Source: Streptomyces sp. NBC_01255
Lineage (GTDB): Bacteria; Actinomycetota; Actinomycetes; Streptomycetales; Streptomycetaceae
Length of the DNA stretch: 64,000 nucleotides
NCBI RefSeq assembly: GCF_036226445.1
Contig: NZ_CP108474.1
Location: 1,550,001-1,614,000, forward strand
Direction: 5' to 3'
In this document: positions 52,288 to 60,347 of the stretch, in pieces
How the letters are laid out: every line of letters begins with the position of its first letter
Position numbering within the stretch: position 1 is the first letter of the stretch
The notes under the pieces: generated by a model
What the model saw: the letters and a program-made list of their open reading frames with translations, nothing else
Database searches by the model: none
Told to the model about the DNA's origin: nothing
Made by a program: the position numbers and the translations under genes

Positions 52288-54189
52288 ATGACCTCACAGC
52301 GTCGCAAGGGAGCACGGAGAGGCCTGGCCCGCCTCGTCGCGGTCTGTCTGCTGGCCGTCGGACTCGTGGGCACGGGACCGGCGGCCGCCGAGACCCCGAC
52401 GACGGCCGGTGGTCCGGTCGTCGTCCCCGTCCAGACGACCGGACCCGCGGACCGGCGGTTCAACCTGGTGTTCATGGGCGACGGCTACACGGCCGCGGAG
52501 ATGCCGGCCTTCCGGGCCGACCTCGAACGGCATCTGAACACGTTGTGGAGCATCGAGCCCTTCGCCTCGTACCGCTCGTACGTCAACGTGTGGGCGGTGG
52601 AGGCCCCTTCGGCCGAGTCAGGGGTGGACTGCGACCCGGGCCTGGCGGCCCCCGCCCGCGACACCGCGCTCGACATGGGCTTCTGGGGCGGCTGCAACCC
52701 GGACAGCGTGCAGCGACTGCTCACCGTCGACAGCGCGAAGGCAGGCGCGCTCGCCGATCTCGTCCCCGGCACGAGCCGCGCCAATCGGCAGATCGTCGCC
52801 CTCGCCCACAGCTCCACCTACGGCGGCGCGGGCGGGAGTTACGCCACGGCGTCCGGCGGCAACGCCCTGTCCTCCCTCATCACCCCGCACGAGATAGGCC
52901 ACTCGCTCGGCGGCCTCCAGGACGAGTACGACTACTACGCACGCGGCGTGCCGGGCGAGACCTACTCGGGACCGGAGCCCGGCTCCACGCATCACACCCT
53001 TCTGACGGAAGATCAGATGCGGGAGCAGCGCGCCAAGTGGTGGCGCTGGCTCGGCGAGGAGAGCGAGTCGGGCGGGGTCATCGGCCGCCACGAGGGCGGC
53101 CTGTACAGCACGAAGGGCGTCTGGCGGCCCAGCCGGCACTCCCTGATGAAGACCCTCGGCTACGCCTTCGACCAGGTGGAGCGCGAGGTGATGGTCCGGG
53201 CGATCTCCGCGAAGGTCAACCTGATCCAGGACCACACACCGAACACCACGCCGCTCGGCGCGGACCGGACCGTATGGGTGGACACCCTGCACCCGGTCGG
53301 CGGTGAACTCGCCGTGACCTGGCGGCTGGACGGGCACGCGCTCACCACCCGCGGTGCGCGCACGATCGACCTGCGGAGGCTGGGCCTCTCCCCCGGCACG
53401 CACACCCTCACGGCGACGGTCACCGACCCGACGCCCTTCGTGCGCGACCCGGCGGTCCGCGCTTCCACGGCGCTCACCCGCACGGTCGGCTGGACCGTGG
53501 ACACCTCGCTCACCACGCGGGAGGCGCCGGTGGCGGCCGCGTTCACCGGTCACACCCCCACCAGGGACCCGGTCGGCGCCCGAACGGTCGTCCACGCGGA
53601 CACCACGCACCCGACGGACCGCACTCCCGCCGTGCAGTGGCGCCTGGACGGCCGCCCCGTCCACCCGGCCGGCAGCAAGGGCCGCAACGACCGTGACCTG
53701 GACCTGGGTTCACTGAACCTCACACCCGGTACGCACCGGCTGACGGCCCGCATCCCGGGCACGGACGAGGAGTTGCGCTGGACGATCGACGCCCGTCCGG
53801 CCTCGTCCTCGTACGAACTGTCCGCGCCACTGCGCACCGTGCGGCGTCCCGGCCTCCCCGTCGAGTACGTCTACGACGGGCCGTTCACGATGCGACTGAC
53901 CGCGCGCGACGACCAGGACGGCGCCGTGGTGAGCCAGTTCCGGGTCGACGGCGACGGCTGGTACACGTACTACGGCTGGCCGACGGACGCCGACGCGCCC
54001 TTCCGCTTCTCGCCGAGCGGCACCGTGATCGACGATCTCGTGTACGGGAAGCTCGGCCGGAGCCGGGCGGTGCCGTGGGACGACGCCACCCCGGACTACG
54101 GCACGCACACGGTCGAGTACCGCACGATCGACGCGGCCGGGAACGTGAGCCGGGCCCGGAGCTTCCGCGTCACGCTGCTCGCCCCCTGA
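52288..54189 (+). CDS. Secreted M64-family (IgA peptidase-like) metallopeptidase
   Basis: The 633-residue protein has a signal peptide ending near PAAAE, the M64 catalytic domain (NLVFMGDGYTAAEM, zinc motif HEIGHSLGGLQDEY with HEIGH at 201-205) and a C-terminal half with two Ig-like modules (TVWVDTLHPVGGELAVTWRLDG and VVHADTTHPTDRTPAVQWRLDG are homologous) plus an OmpL47-type end. It should degrade extracellular protein. Exact substrate unknown. Confidence 0.9.
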   Translation: MTSQRRKGARRGLARLVAVCLLAVGLVGTGPAAAETPTTAGGPVVVPVQTTGPADRRFNLVFMGDGYTAAEMPAFRADLERHLNTLWSIEPFASYRSYVNVWAVEAPSAESGVDCDPGLAAPARDTALDMGFWGGCNPDSVQRLLTVDSAKAGALADLVPGTSRANRQIVALAHSSTYGGAGGSYATASGGNALSSLITPHEIGHSLGGLQDEYDYYARGVPGETYSGPEPGSTHHTLLTEDQMREQRAKWWRWLGEESESGGVIGRHEGGLYSTKGVWRPSRHSLMKTLGYAFDQVEREVMVRAISAKVNLIQDHTPNTTPLGADRTVWVDTLHPVGGELAVTWRLDGHALTTRGARTIDLRRLGLSPGTHTLTATVTDPTPFVRDPAVRASTALTRTVGWTVDTSLTTREAPVAAAFTGHTPTRDPVGARTVVHADTTHPTDRTPAVQWRLDGRPVHPAGSKGRNDRDLDLGSLNLTPGTHRLTARIPGTDEELRWTIDARPASSSYELSAPLRTVRRPGLPVEYVYDGPFTMRLTARDDQDGAVVSQFRVDGDGWYTYYGWPTDADAPFRFSPSGTVIDDLVYGKLGRSRAVPWDDATPDYGTHTVEYRTIDAAGNVSRARSFRVTLLAP

Positions 54190-54217
54190 CCGCCCTCAGC
54201 CGGACACCAGGACGCAA

Positions 54218-54254
54218 GCGGAGGCCCGCGGACTCTCGGTCCGCGGGCCTCCGC
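54218..54254. terminator. Bidirectional terminator
   Basis: A perfect 15-bp inverted repeat (54218-54232, 54240-54254) with a 7-nt loop lies between convergent stops at 54189 and 54277. Confidence 0.88.
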
Positions 54255-54276
54255 GCCGCGCTGTTCCGGTATCTCG

Positions 54277-55083
54277 TCAGGGCTTGCGGGCCACGGCGGC
54301 CCACCCCGGGATCGGGTCGTCTCCCTGGACCGGGACGGGCTCGCCCAGCTCCGGGTGCCATTCGGCGGTGAGCGAGACACCCGGCTCGACGAGCTCCAGG
54401 CCCTCGAAGAACGCGGCGAGTTCGTCGCGCGAGCGGGGCCGCAGGGTCAGGCCGCGCGCCTTGTACATGGCGCTCGCCTTCGCCGCGCCCTCCGGGTCGA
54501 AGTCCCCGGTGACGTGGGAGAGGACGACGTAGCTGCCCGGGGCGAGCTTGTCGACGAGCTTGGCGACCAGGTCGTAGGCCCCGTCCTCGTCCCCGACGAA
54601 GTGCAGCAGGGCGAGCATCGACAGAGCGATGGGCTTGTCGAAATCAAGGACCTTTCCGGCCCTTTCGAGGATGATCTCGGGCTCGCGGGCGTCCGCCTGG
54701 ATGTACTCGGTGGCCCCTTCCGGGGTCGAGCGCAGCAGGGCGGCCGCGTGCGCGAGCACGATCGGGTCGTAGTCGCAGTAGACGATGCGGGACTCCGGCG
54801 CGGCCCCCTGCGCGATCTGGTGCAGGTTGGGCTCGGTCGGGATGCCCGTACCGACGTCCAGGTACTGCCGGACGCCGTGGGCGCTGAGCCAGCGGATGGC
54901 GCGGTGCATGAAGGCCCGGTTGACGCGGGCCATGTCCCGGCCCCGGGCGTCGACGGTGAGCAGCTGCTTCGCCATGGCCTCGTCGACCGGGTAGTTGTCC
55001 TTGCCGCCCAGGAACCAGTCGTACATGCGCGCCGGATGCGGCTTGCTGGTGTCGATCCGTACGGATGCGGGGTCCTGGGTCAT
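54277..55083 (-). CDS. DUF574-family SAM-dependent methyltransferase
   Basis: The 268-residue protein has the family start SKPHPARMYDWFLGGKDNYPVD, the SAM site YLDVGTGIPTEPNLHQ, the acidic loop VYCDYDPIVLAHA and the DAREP motif. The family is very expanded in Streptomyces and its substrates are unknown. AGGAGAG lies about 6 nt before ATG 55083. It follows the DUF397/Xre cassette on the same side but is likely a separate unit. Confidence 0.9.
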   Translation of the reverse strand: MTQDPASVRIDTSKPHPARMYDWFLGGKDNYPVDEAMAKQLLTVDARGRDMARVNRAFMHRAIRWLSAHGVRQYLDVGTGIPTEPNLHQIAQGAAPESRIVYCDYDPIVLAHAAALLRSTPEGATEYIQADAREPEIILERAGKVLDFDKPIALSMLALLHFVGDEDGAYDLVAKLVDKLAPGSYVVLSHVTGDFDPEGAAKASAMYKARGLTLRPRSRDELAAFFEGLELVEPGVSLTAEWHPELGEPVPVQGDDPIPGWAAVARKP

Positions 55084-55156
55084 CGGCTCTCCTGGTCGGG
55101 ACGAACGAGTGGCACTTCAGCAAGAGTTACGCGACGGAGCGGGCGAGGCGGAAGGG

Positions 55157-55393
55157 TCAGGTGAGCAGAAAGTCAGCCTGACCGGATTTGGCCCCCTGGA
55201 TGAAAGCGGCGATCTCCCCGTGGGTGTAGATGAGCGCGGGTCCTTCAGGGTCTGCGGACTGTCGCACGGCGACTCTGCCGTCGGCCAGCTTCATGGCCTC
55301 CACGCAGTTGCCCCCGTTCCCGCCGCTCCAGGGCTTGTGCCAGCCGTCGGCACCGAGCTCAGCGGCGGGCATGCCGTTGTATATGCGATCCAT
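55157..55393 (-). CDS. DUF397-family partner of a WhiJ-like regulator
   Basis: The 78-residue protein has the typical DUF397 pattern (WHKPWSGGNGGNCVEAMKL, VAVRQSADPEGPALIYTHGEIAAF in pieces). It starts directly after the Xre stop codon with no gap, so it is translated from the same message. Confidence 0.92.
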   Translation of the reverse strand: MDRIYNGMPAAELGADGWHKPWSGGNGGNCVEAMKLADGRVAVRQSADPEGPALIYTHGEIAAFIQGAKSGQADFLLT

Positions 55394-56266
55394 TCACAGC
55401 TCCTTGCGGAGATCCCGGAGGATCTCCTTCGTGCGTTGTGCAGTCGCGGCCTGAGCCGCCATGCGGTCCATGACCTCCAGGTGGGATGCCACCTCGGGGC
55501 GCGCGTCGAGGTAGACGGCGCCGGTCAGGTACTCGCTGTAGACCATGTCGGGGAGTTCGGGCATGGCGAAGCGGAAGAGGACGAACGGTCCGTAGGTGCC
55601 GGGGTGGTGGCCGGACGCGAACTCCGCGATCTGCAGGGTGACGTTCGGCAACTCGGACGCTTCGAGCAGCCGGTCCAGCTGGTCGCGCATCACTTCGGGC
55701 CCGTCACCGACCGGTCGGCGGAACACCGTCTCGTCCATGATCACCCAGAACTTCGGGGCGTCCTCCCGCGTCAGCAGGGACTGGCGCTCCATCCGTAGGG
55801 CTACATGACGCTCGGCGTCCTCGTCATTGCCGGCATCGCTGGCGCCGACCGCCCCGCTGCGCAGAATGGCTCGGGCGTAGGCCTCGGTCTGCAGGAGACC
55901 GGGGATGAACTGGGGTTCGTACGCCCGGATCAGGCTGGCCGCCCCCTCCAGGCTCACGTACATGGAGAACCAGCCGGGCAGCACGTCGTGGAACCGCTGC
56001 CACCAGCCCGGGAGGTTGGCCTCCTCCGTGAGGGCGACGAACCCCTCCGCCTCGGCCTCCGTGATCCCGTACTCCTTCAGCAGGAGTTGTACGTACGGAA
56101 CCTTCAGTGCGACCTCGGCCGTCTCCATGCGCCGGACGGTGGCCGGGGCCACCCGGAGGATCTTGGCGGCCTCTTCCCTCTTCAGGCCGGCGCGCTCCCG
56201 CAGATCCTGCAGACGCCGGCCGAGAACGACCTGTCCCACCGTGGGGGCGGACCGCGGCTCGCTCAC
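55394..56266 (-). CDS. WhiJ-like Xre-family regulator with DUF5753 domain
   Basis: The 290-residue protein has an N-terminal HTH (LGRRLQDLRERAGLKREEAAKIL, then RVAPATVRRMETAE) and a DUF5753 domain (PQFIPGLLQTEAYARAILRSGA, FWVIMDETVFRRPVG). GGGGAGGT lies about 6 nt before GTG 56266, so this start is chosen over an upstream ATG at 56341. It is paired with DUF397 downstream and a divergent HATPase gene, like the first cassette at 30.8-32.6 kb. Confidence 0.92.
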   Translation of the reverse strand: MSEPRSAPTVGQVVLGRRLQDLRERAGLKREEAAKILRVAPATVRRMETAEVALKVPYVQLLLKEYGITEAEAEGFVALTEEANLPGWWQRFHDVLPGWFSMYVSLEGAASLIRAYEPQFIPGLLQTEAYARAILRSGAVGASDAGNDEDAERHVALRMERQSLLTREDAPKFWVIMDETVFRRPVGDGPEVMRDQLDRLLEASELPNVTLQIAEFASGHHPGTYGPFVLFRFAMPELPDMVYSEYLTGAVYLDARPEVASHLEVMDRMAAQAATAQRTKEILRDLRKEL

Positions 56267-56329
56267 TCTCAGACCTCCCCGACGCACTGTTTCGACGAGT
56301 GTGCCACGAAGCCGGGCCAGAGAGAACAC

Positions 56330-56366
56330 GGCACTCTGCAATTTTCAGAGTGCCACTTGCCAAGTG
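56330..56366. promoter_or_regulatory. Two adjacent palindromes in the second WhiJ-type cassette
   Basis: GGCACTCTG-caatttt-CAGAGTGCC (56330-56354) is a perfect 9-bp dyad, and CACTTG-c-CAAGTG (56354-56366) follows directly. They lie between the divergent Xre and HATPase genes. They do not match the dyad in the first cassette. Confidence 0.55.
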
Positions 56367-56480
56367 TCCGAGTCAGGAGGACAGTGTTCCGGTGAACCAG
56401 TACACGCTGCCGTCGTGCGCCACCGCGCCACGGGGGCAGCGCCGTACGGCAGTCCTGCCCACTGTTGTGAGGAACCGGTC

Positions 56481-56978
56481 GTGGCTTCTGGTAACGCGCA
56501 GCCTTCAGGTCTCATGAGCCCTCGAGTCATGGCCCAGCGCCCGGAACCCCTGACCGATACCGGTATCCGCACCGACGACGTACGCCGCTTCGCGTTCGAG
56601 CTCCCCGCCCTGACCGCCTCGGTGGCGCGGGCCCGCCGCCTCGCGGAGGAGCGGCTCATTCTGTGGGGCTGCGGCCCCGGCATACGCGACACGGTCGCCC
56701 TGGTCGTCTCCGAACTCGTCACCAACGCCGTCGTCCACACCGCGAGCAACCGGGTGATCTGCGAACTCCGCGAGGGCGAGGACACCTTGCGCATAGCGGT
56801 ACGCGACGAGGGCGGGCCTGCGGGGCCGCGGATGCGCGACTGCGGCGAGGACGAACGCGGCCGCGGACTCCTCATAGTCGACGCGCTGTGCACCGCCTGG
56901 GGCGCCGACCGCACCGGGCACGGCACGGCGCAGATCGTCTGGGCGGAGCTCGCCCACGGCATGGGGGAACCGTGCTGA
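56481..56978 (+). CDS. AbaA-like HATPase-family regulator
   Basis: The 165-residue protein has an intact GHKL ATP site: N-box VVSELVTNAVVHT, G1 VRDEGGPAGP and G2 ERGRGLLIVDAL. It belongs to the anti-sigma/AbaA-like group that accompanies WhiJ-like regulators. GAGGAA lies 6 nt before GTG 56481; ATG 56514 would shorten it by 11 residues. The next gene overlaps its end. Confidence 0.9.
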   Translation: MASGNAQPSGLMSPRVMAQRPEPLTDTGIRTDDVRRFAFELPALTASVARARRLAEERLILWGCGPGIRDTVALVVSELVTNAVVHTASNRVICELREGEDTLRIAVRDEGGPAGPRMRDCGEDERGRGLLIVDALCTAWGADRTGHGTAQIVWAELAHGMGEPC

Positions 56979-57505
56979 GGTCGGTGGCCACCCTCCTGAT
57001 CCCCCGGTCGGCCCGCAGGCCCCCGGAGAACCCGACCGTCCCGCGCCAGGGCGGCGCCTCGGAGCCCAGGGGACCGCACGGCAGGACACTCGGCTCCACG
57101 TCGCCCGGCTCCGGCACCCTCGACTCCCCGGAACTCGGCGCGACCCGCCTGACCGTCCCCGCCGGCCTGTACACGGGCCTCGGCTGCGACGCCGTCGGCG
57201 TCCCGGCCCGCTTCGGCTTCAAGATCCTCTCCCGCCTCCCCGCCAAGGGCTGCGTCTACGCCGACACCGACTGGTGGTGGTGGCTCGTCCCGGCCGGCTC
57301 CGACCTGGACCTGACCTGGCCGCTGCCCGCCTGCTACGCACCGGGCGCCGAGGTCCCGGACCGCGGCCCCCGCCTCGTCCACCACCCCGACGGCACCTCC
57401 CCCTACACACCGCCGATCCCCCTGTACCTGCTCGCCTGCCAGCTGACGGGAATCGCCCCGGCCTGGTCCGTGCCCCCGGCGCCCCCCGTACGCAGTGCGC
57501 TCTGA
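56972..57505 (+). CDS. Hypothetical protein with a four-tryptophan run
   Basis: The 177-residue protein starts at GTG 56972 inside the last codons of the HATPase gene and has a basic, Pro-rich N-terminus. A C-terminal domain follows (RFGFKILSRLPAKGCVYADTDWWWWLVPAG in pieces, then LPACYAPGAEVP and YLLACQLTGIAPAW). I do not recognise the family; translational coupling suggests a partner of the HATPase protein. No membrane helix is evident. Confidence 0.75.
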   Translation: MLRSVATLLIPRSARRPPENPTVPRQGGASEPRGPHGRTLGSTSPGSGTLDSPELGATRLTVPAGLYTGLGCDAVGVPARFGFKILSRLPAKGCVYADTDWWWWLVPAGSDLDLTWPLPACYAPGAEVPDRGPRLVHHPDGTSPYTPPIPLYLLACQLTGIAPAWSVPPAPPVRSAL

Positions 57506-57539
57506 CGCTCAGGGGCGATGACCGCATAGGCTCGGAACC

Positions 57540-58250
57540 ATGTTCACCCCGCAGGGCCCCAGCCTCCGCGAGCTGACCGTCCAGGCCCTCTCCTCGGTCG
57601 AGCACGGTTACGACCTGCTCGCGAACAAGTTCGACGCGACTCCTTTCCGCACCTCCGACCGCCTCCTGAGCGCAGTGGCCGACACCCTGGAGGAGCTCGG
57701 CCCCTTCGACTCGGGGCTCGACGTCTGCTGCGGCACCGGCGCCGGACTCGGCGTCCTCCGCTCCGTGTGCGCGGGCCGCGTCACGGGCGTCGACTTCAGT
57801 ACGGGCATGCTGACCCGGGCCCGCCGCGCCCACCCCACGGCCACCCTGGTCCGCTCGGACGCCCTGGCCCTGCCGTTCGCCCCGGTCTTCGACCTGGCCG
57901 TCAGCTTCGGCGCCTTCGGCCACTTCGTCCCGGACGACCAGCGCACCCTCTTCACCCAGGTCCACGCCTCACTCCGCCCCGGCGGCACCTTCTCCTTCCC
58001 CCTCCCGGCCCCACCCCGGGTCGGCTCGCGCCTCTACTGGACGCTGTGGGGCTTCGACGCCACGATGCGCGTCCGGAACGCCCTGTGGCGCCCGAGGTTC
58101 GTCATGTACTACCGCACCTTCCGCCTCGCGGACGTCCGCACCCGCCTGGAAGAAGCAGGCTTCGAGGTCTCCCTGATCCCGATCGAGCCCCTGGGCAGAC
58201 GAGAGGACGACAGCCCCCACTGCCGCCTGGTGGTGGCCCGGAAGCGATAA
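57540..58250 (+). CDS. Class I SAM-dependent methyltransferase
   Basis: The 236-residue protein has the SAM-binding motif GLDVCCGTGAGLGVL, the acidic VTGVDFSTGML and the SLRPGGTFSF strand of UbiE-like enzymes. A TAGGCT box (57527-57532) lies 7 nt before ATG 57540, giving a leaderless transcript independent of the upstream genes. Substrate unknown. Confidence 0.9.
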   Translation: MFTPQGPSLRELTVQALSSVEHGYDLLANKFDATPFRTSDRLLSAVADTLEELGPFDSGLDVCCGTGAGLGVLRSVCAGRVTGVDFSTGMLTRARRAHPTATLVRSDALALPFAPVFDLAVSFGAFGHFVPDDQRTLFTQVHASLRPGGTFSFPLPAPPRVGSRLYWTLWGFDATMRVRNALWRPRFVMYYRTFRLADVRTRLEEAGFEVSLIPIEPLGRREDDSPHCRLVVARKR

Positions 58251-58440
58251 CCGCCACCGGGGTCGCCCGGCCTGTCAGGGGATCGCTCCACCCCAGAAGG
58301 GGTGGGGGTGGTCTCCTGGAAGGAGATGTCCGCGGGGCGGACGGTGTGGGCGCTTCCGTGGCGTCACCCCGCCCGCCCCTTTCGAAGGCACCCGCCCGGT
58401 CCCCCGCATACCGAGCCGTCGCCGCCGCGACGGCCTGGCT

Positions 58441-58809
58441 TCAGGCCTTCTTGACCACGCTGGACTTGAGCTGCATCGCGCCGAAGCCGTCGATCCTGCA
58501 GTCGATGTCATGGCCGTCGACGCCGTCGACCAGGCGGATGTTGCGTACCTTGGTGCCCGCCTTGATGCCCGACGGGTTGCCCTTGACCTTGAGAGCCTTC
58601 ACGACGGTCACCGTGTCGCCGTCGGTGAGCACGTTGCCGACGGCGTCCTTGATCACGCGCTCGCCGGCCGCGTCCGTACCGTCACCGTCCGTCGCGCCGT
58701 CGGTGGCCGGAACCCACTCGTGGCCGCACTCCGGGCACACCACCAGGTTGTTCATCTCGTACGTGTACTCGCTGGAGCACTGGGGACACGGGGGAAGGTT
58801 CTCGATCAC
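58441..58809 (-). CDS. PhnA/YjdM-type zinc-ribbon protein
   Basis: The 122-residue protein has an N-terminal zinc ribbon (CPQCSSEYTYEMNNLVVCPEC) and the PhnA domain (VLTDGDTVTVVKALKVKGN, then KAGTKVRNIRLVDG). Its role is unknown despite the old phosphonate name. A TATCCT box (minus strand; 58816-58821) 6 nt before GTG 58809 indicates a leaderless start. Confidence 0.9.
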   Translation of the reverse strand: MIENLPPCPQCSSEYTYEMNNLVVCPECGHEWVPATDGATDGDGTDAAGERVIKDAVGNVLTDGDTVTVVKALKVKGNPSGIKAGTKVRNIRLVDGVDGHDIDCRIDGFGAMQLKSSVVKKA

Positions 58810-58872
58810 TCCCCCAGGATAGGCGCCGGGCGCCATCGGGCGTCCCGGCCGCTCGCCCGGCCTGTGGAAAAC

Positions 58873-58911
58873 GAGAAGTGCCGGTCGATTCGAGATCGAC
58901 CGGCATTTCTC
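58873..58911 (-). terminator. Terminator of the tRNA-Leu gene
   Basis: A 17-bp stem with one G-U pair and a 5-nt loop lies 5 nt past the tRNA 3' end and is followed on the minus strand by GTTTTCC. Confidence 0.85.
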
Positions 58912-58916
58912 TTCGG

Positions 58917-59001
58917 TGTCCGAGGGGGGACTTGAACCCCCACGCCCGATAAAGGGCACTAGCACCTCAAGCTAGCGCGTCTGCCATTCCGCCACCCGGA
59001 C
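58917..59001 (-). tRNA. tRNA-Leu(GAG)
   Basis: The 85-nt class II tRNA folds with acceptor GTCCGGG/CTCGGAC, discriminator A, anticodon stem CTAGC/GCTAG with loop TTGAGGT (anticodon GAG), a long variable arm and T-arm GGGGGTTCAAGTCCCCC. CCA is not encoded. I see no integrase next to it. Confidence 0.95.
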
Positions 59002-59189
59002 AAGGTGTCTGTCGCTTCGGGGTTTCCCTCGCGGCGACAGAGATAACTCTACCAGGGGTTTGGGGTGCCCTTCACCAGGGTTTTCCGTGGTCAGCGGCGT
59101 GGAGCAGTCGGAATCTCCATGATCCAGACCGGACTGCCCGGTGGTGTGCACAGTGTGTGTTCAGCGATGTACAAGGGGTGGGCGGGCGG

Positions 59190-59218
59190 CCTCGGGCCCC
59201 CCTGTGAGGGGCCCGAGG
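59190..59218 (-). terminator. Terminator at the end of the ebo-type operon
   Basis: A perfect 11-bp stem (59190-59200, 59208-59218) with a 7-nt loop lies 6 nt beyond the stop of the sugar isomerase gene. Confidence 0.82.
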
Positions 59219-59224
59219 GGTGGG

Positions 59225-60289
59225 TCAGCGGCCCTTCTCGCGCAGGGAGTGGAGGTGGGCACTGGACCTGCGGGCGAAGTCGAGCGAGTCGACCGGGTTG
59301 TCGCGCTCGGCCTGCCAGTGGTGGGCGTGCCTGCCGTGGTGGGTGCGGTTGACCGCCGAGATGAAGCGCCGGTAGTCGATGTCCCCGTCCCCGACGTCGG
59401 TCATGCGGTAACCGTAGGGAACGGCGGAGTCGTCGCGGTCGCCGTCCTTGACGTGGAACAGCGGGTAGCGGTGTGGCTGGGCAAGGACGTAGTCGAGCGG
59501 GTCGAAGGGGGCGGGGGTGCCGTCCGGACGCGTCGAGTAGCGGTACTGGCCCACGTACGCCCAGAAGACGTCCATCTCCAGGTGGACGAGGTCCGGGTCG
59601 GTCTCGGCGAGGAGGACGTCGTAGAGCCGCACGTCGGGGCGGTCGGTGGCGAAGGAGAACTCCTCTGAGTGGTTGTGCTGGTAGAACTTCATGCCGCGCT
59701 TCCGTGCCGCGGCGCCGTACCGGTTGAACTCCTCTGCGCAGCGCTTCCAGCCGTCGACGGTGGCGCCGTAGCGCCAGGGGCCGGACGCGGTGCCGATGTG
59801 GGGCAGGCCGAGGGCTGCCGCGTCGTCGAGGACCCGGTCGAGGTTCTGGGCGAAGGTGTAGGCGCCGGGGTCGCTCGCGTAGTAGCCGACGTGGCTTCCG
59901 ATGCCGCGCAGCCCGTGGTCACGGGTGAGGCGCTTGAGTTGGGCGAGTGTGAGGGGGCCGCCGGTGCCCTGGGTGTAGCCGGCGTACTCGACCTCGTCGT
60001 AGCCGAACCTCTGGAGCTCGGCGAAGACCGCGGCGAATCCGAGGGCGGCGATCTTGTCGCGCAGCGAGTAGAGCTGGATGCCGAGGCGGCCGGGAGGCAG
60101 AACCGGCCTGCCGTGGCCCTTGCCCTGGGGTTCGGCGGCAGGGGCCGCGGGGGTGGCCGCGGCGGGGGTGGCTGCCGCGCCCAGCAGGGCGGCGGCGGTC
60201 GCGCCGGCGGCGACGCCGAGCATGTTGCGCCTGCTGAGCCGGTGGGTGAGCTCGGGGTCGGCGGCTTCCGTACGGCGGCTGAGATTCAT
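59225..60289 (-). CDS. Tat-exported sugar phosphate isomerase/epimerase-like protein
   Basis: The 354-residue protein has a Tat signal (LSRRNMLGVAAGATAAALLG) and an AP endonuclease 2/xylose isomerase-type TIM barrel (LGIQLYSLRDKI, YDEVEYAGY, YQHNHSEEF, HLEMDVFW, LFHVKDGD) with the metal-binding Glu/His/Asp pattern. The substrate is probably an inositol- or sugar-like compound outside the membrane. It follows the phosphodiesterase gene by 58 bp and closes the leftward operon. Confidence 0.9.
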   Translation of the reverse strand: MNLSRRTEAADPELTHRLSRRNMLGVAAGATAAALLGAAATPAAATPAAPAAEPQGKGHGRPVLPPGRLGIQLYSLRDKIAALGFAAVFAELQRFGYDEVEYAGYTQGTGGPLTLAQLKRLTRDHGLRGIGSHVGYYASDPGAYTFAQNLDRVLDDAAALGLPHIGTASGPWRYGATVDGWKRCAEEFNRYGAAARKRGMKFYQHNHSEEFSFATDRPDVRLYDVLLAETDPDLVHLEMDVFWAYVGQYRYSTRPDGTPAPFDPLDYVLAQPHRYPLFHVKDGDRDDSAVPYGYRMTDVGDGDIDYRRFISAVNRTHHGRHAHHWQAERDNPVDSLDFARRSSAHLHSLREKGR

Positions 60290-60347
60290 CTGTGGACAAC
60301 TCCTCGGGTGTCGGTGGCGGCTGCTTCACTGGATTCAGGTCGGCTCC

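Noticed and set aside
58917..59001. tRNA-Leu as an attachment site for an integrated element
   Set aside because: No integrase, excisionase or repeat of the tRNA 3' end is visible on either side within the window.
59225..60289. Myo-inositol catabolic operon around the isomerase
   Set aside because: No inositol dehydrogenase, IolC or IolD genes are nearby, and the upstream genes match the ebo type instead.
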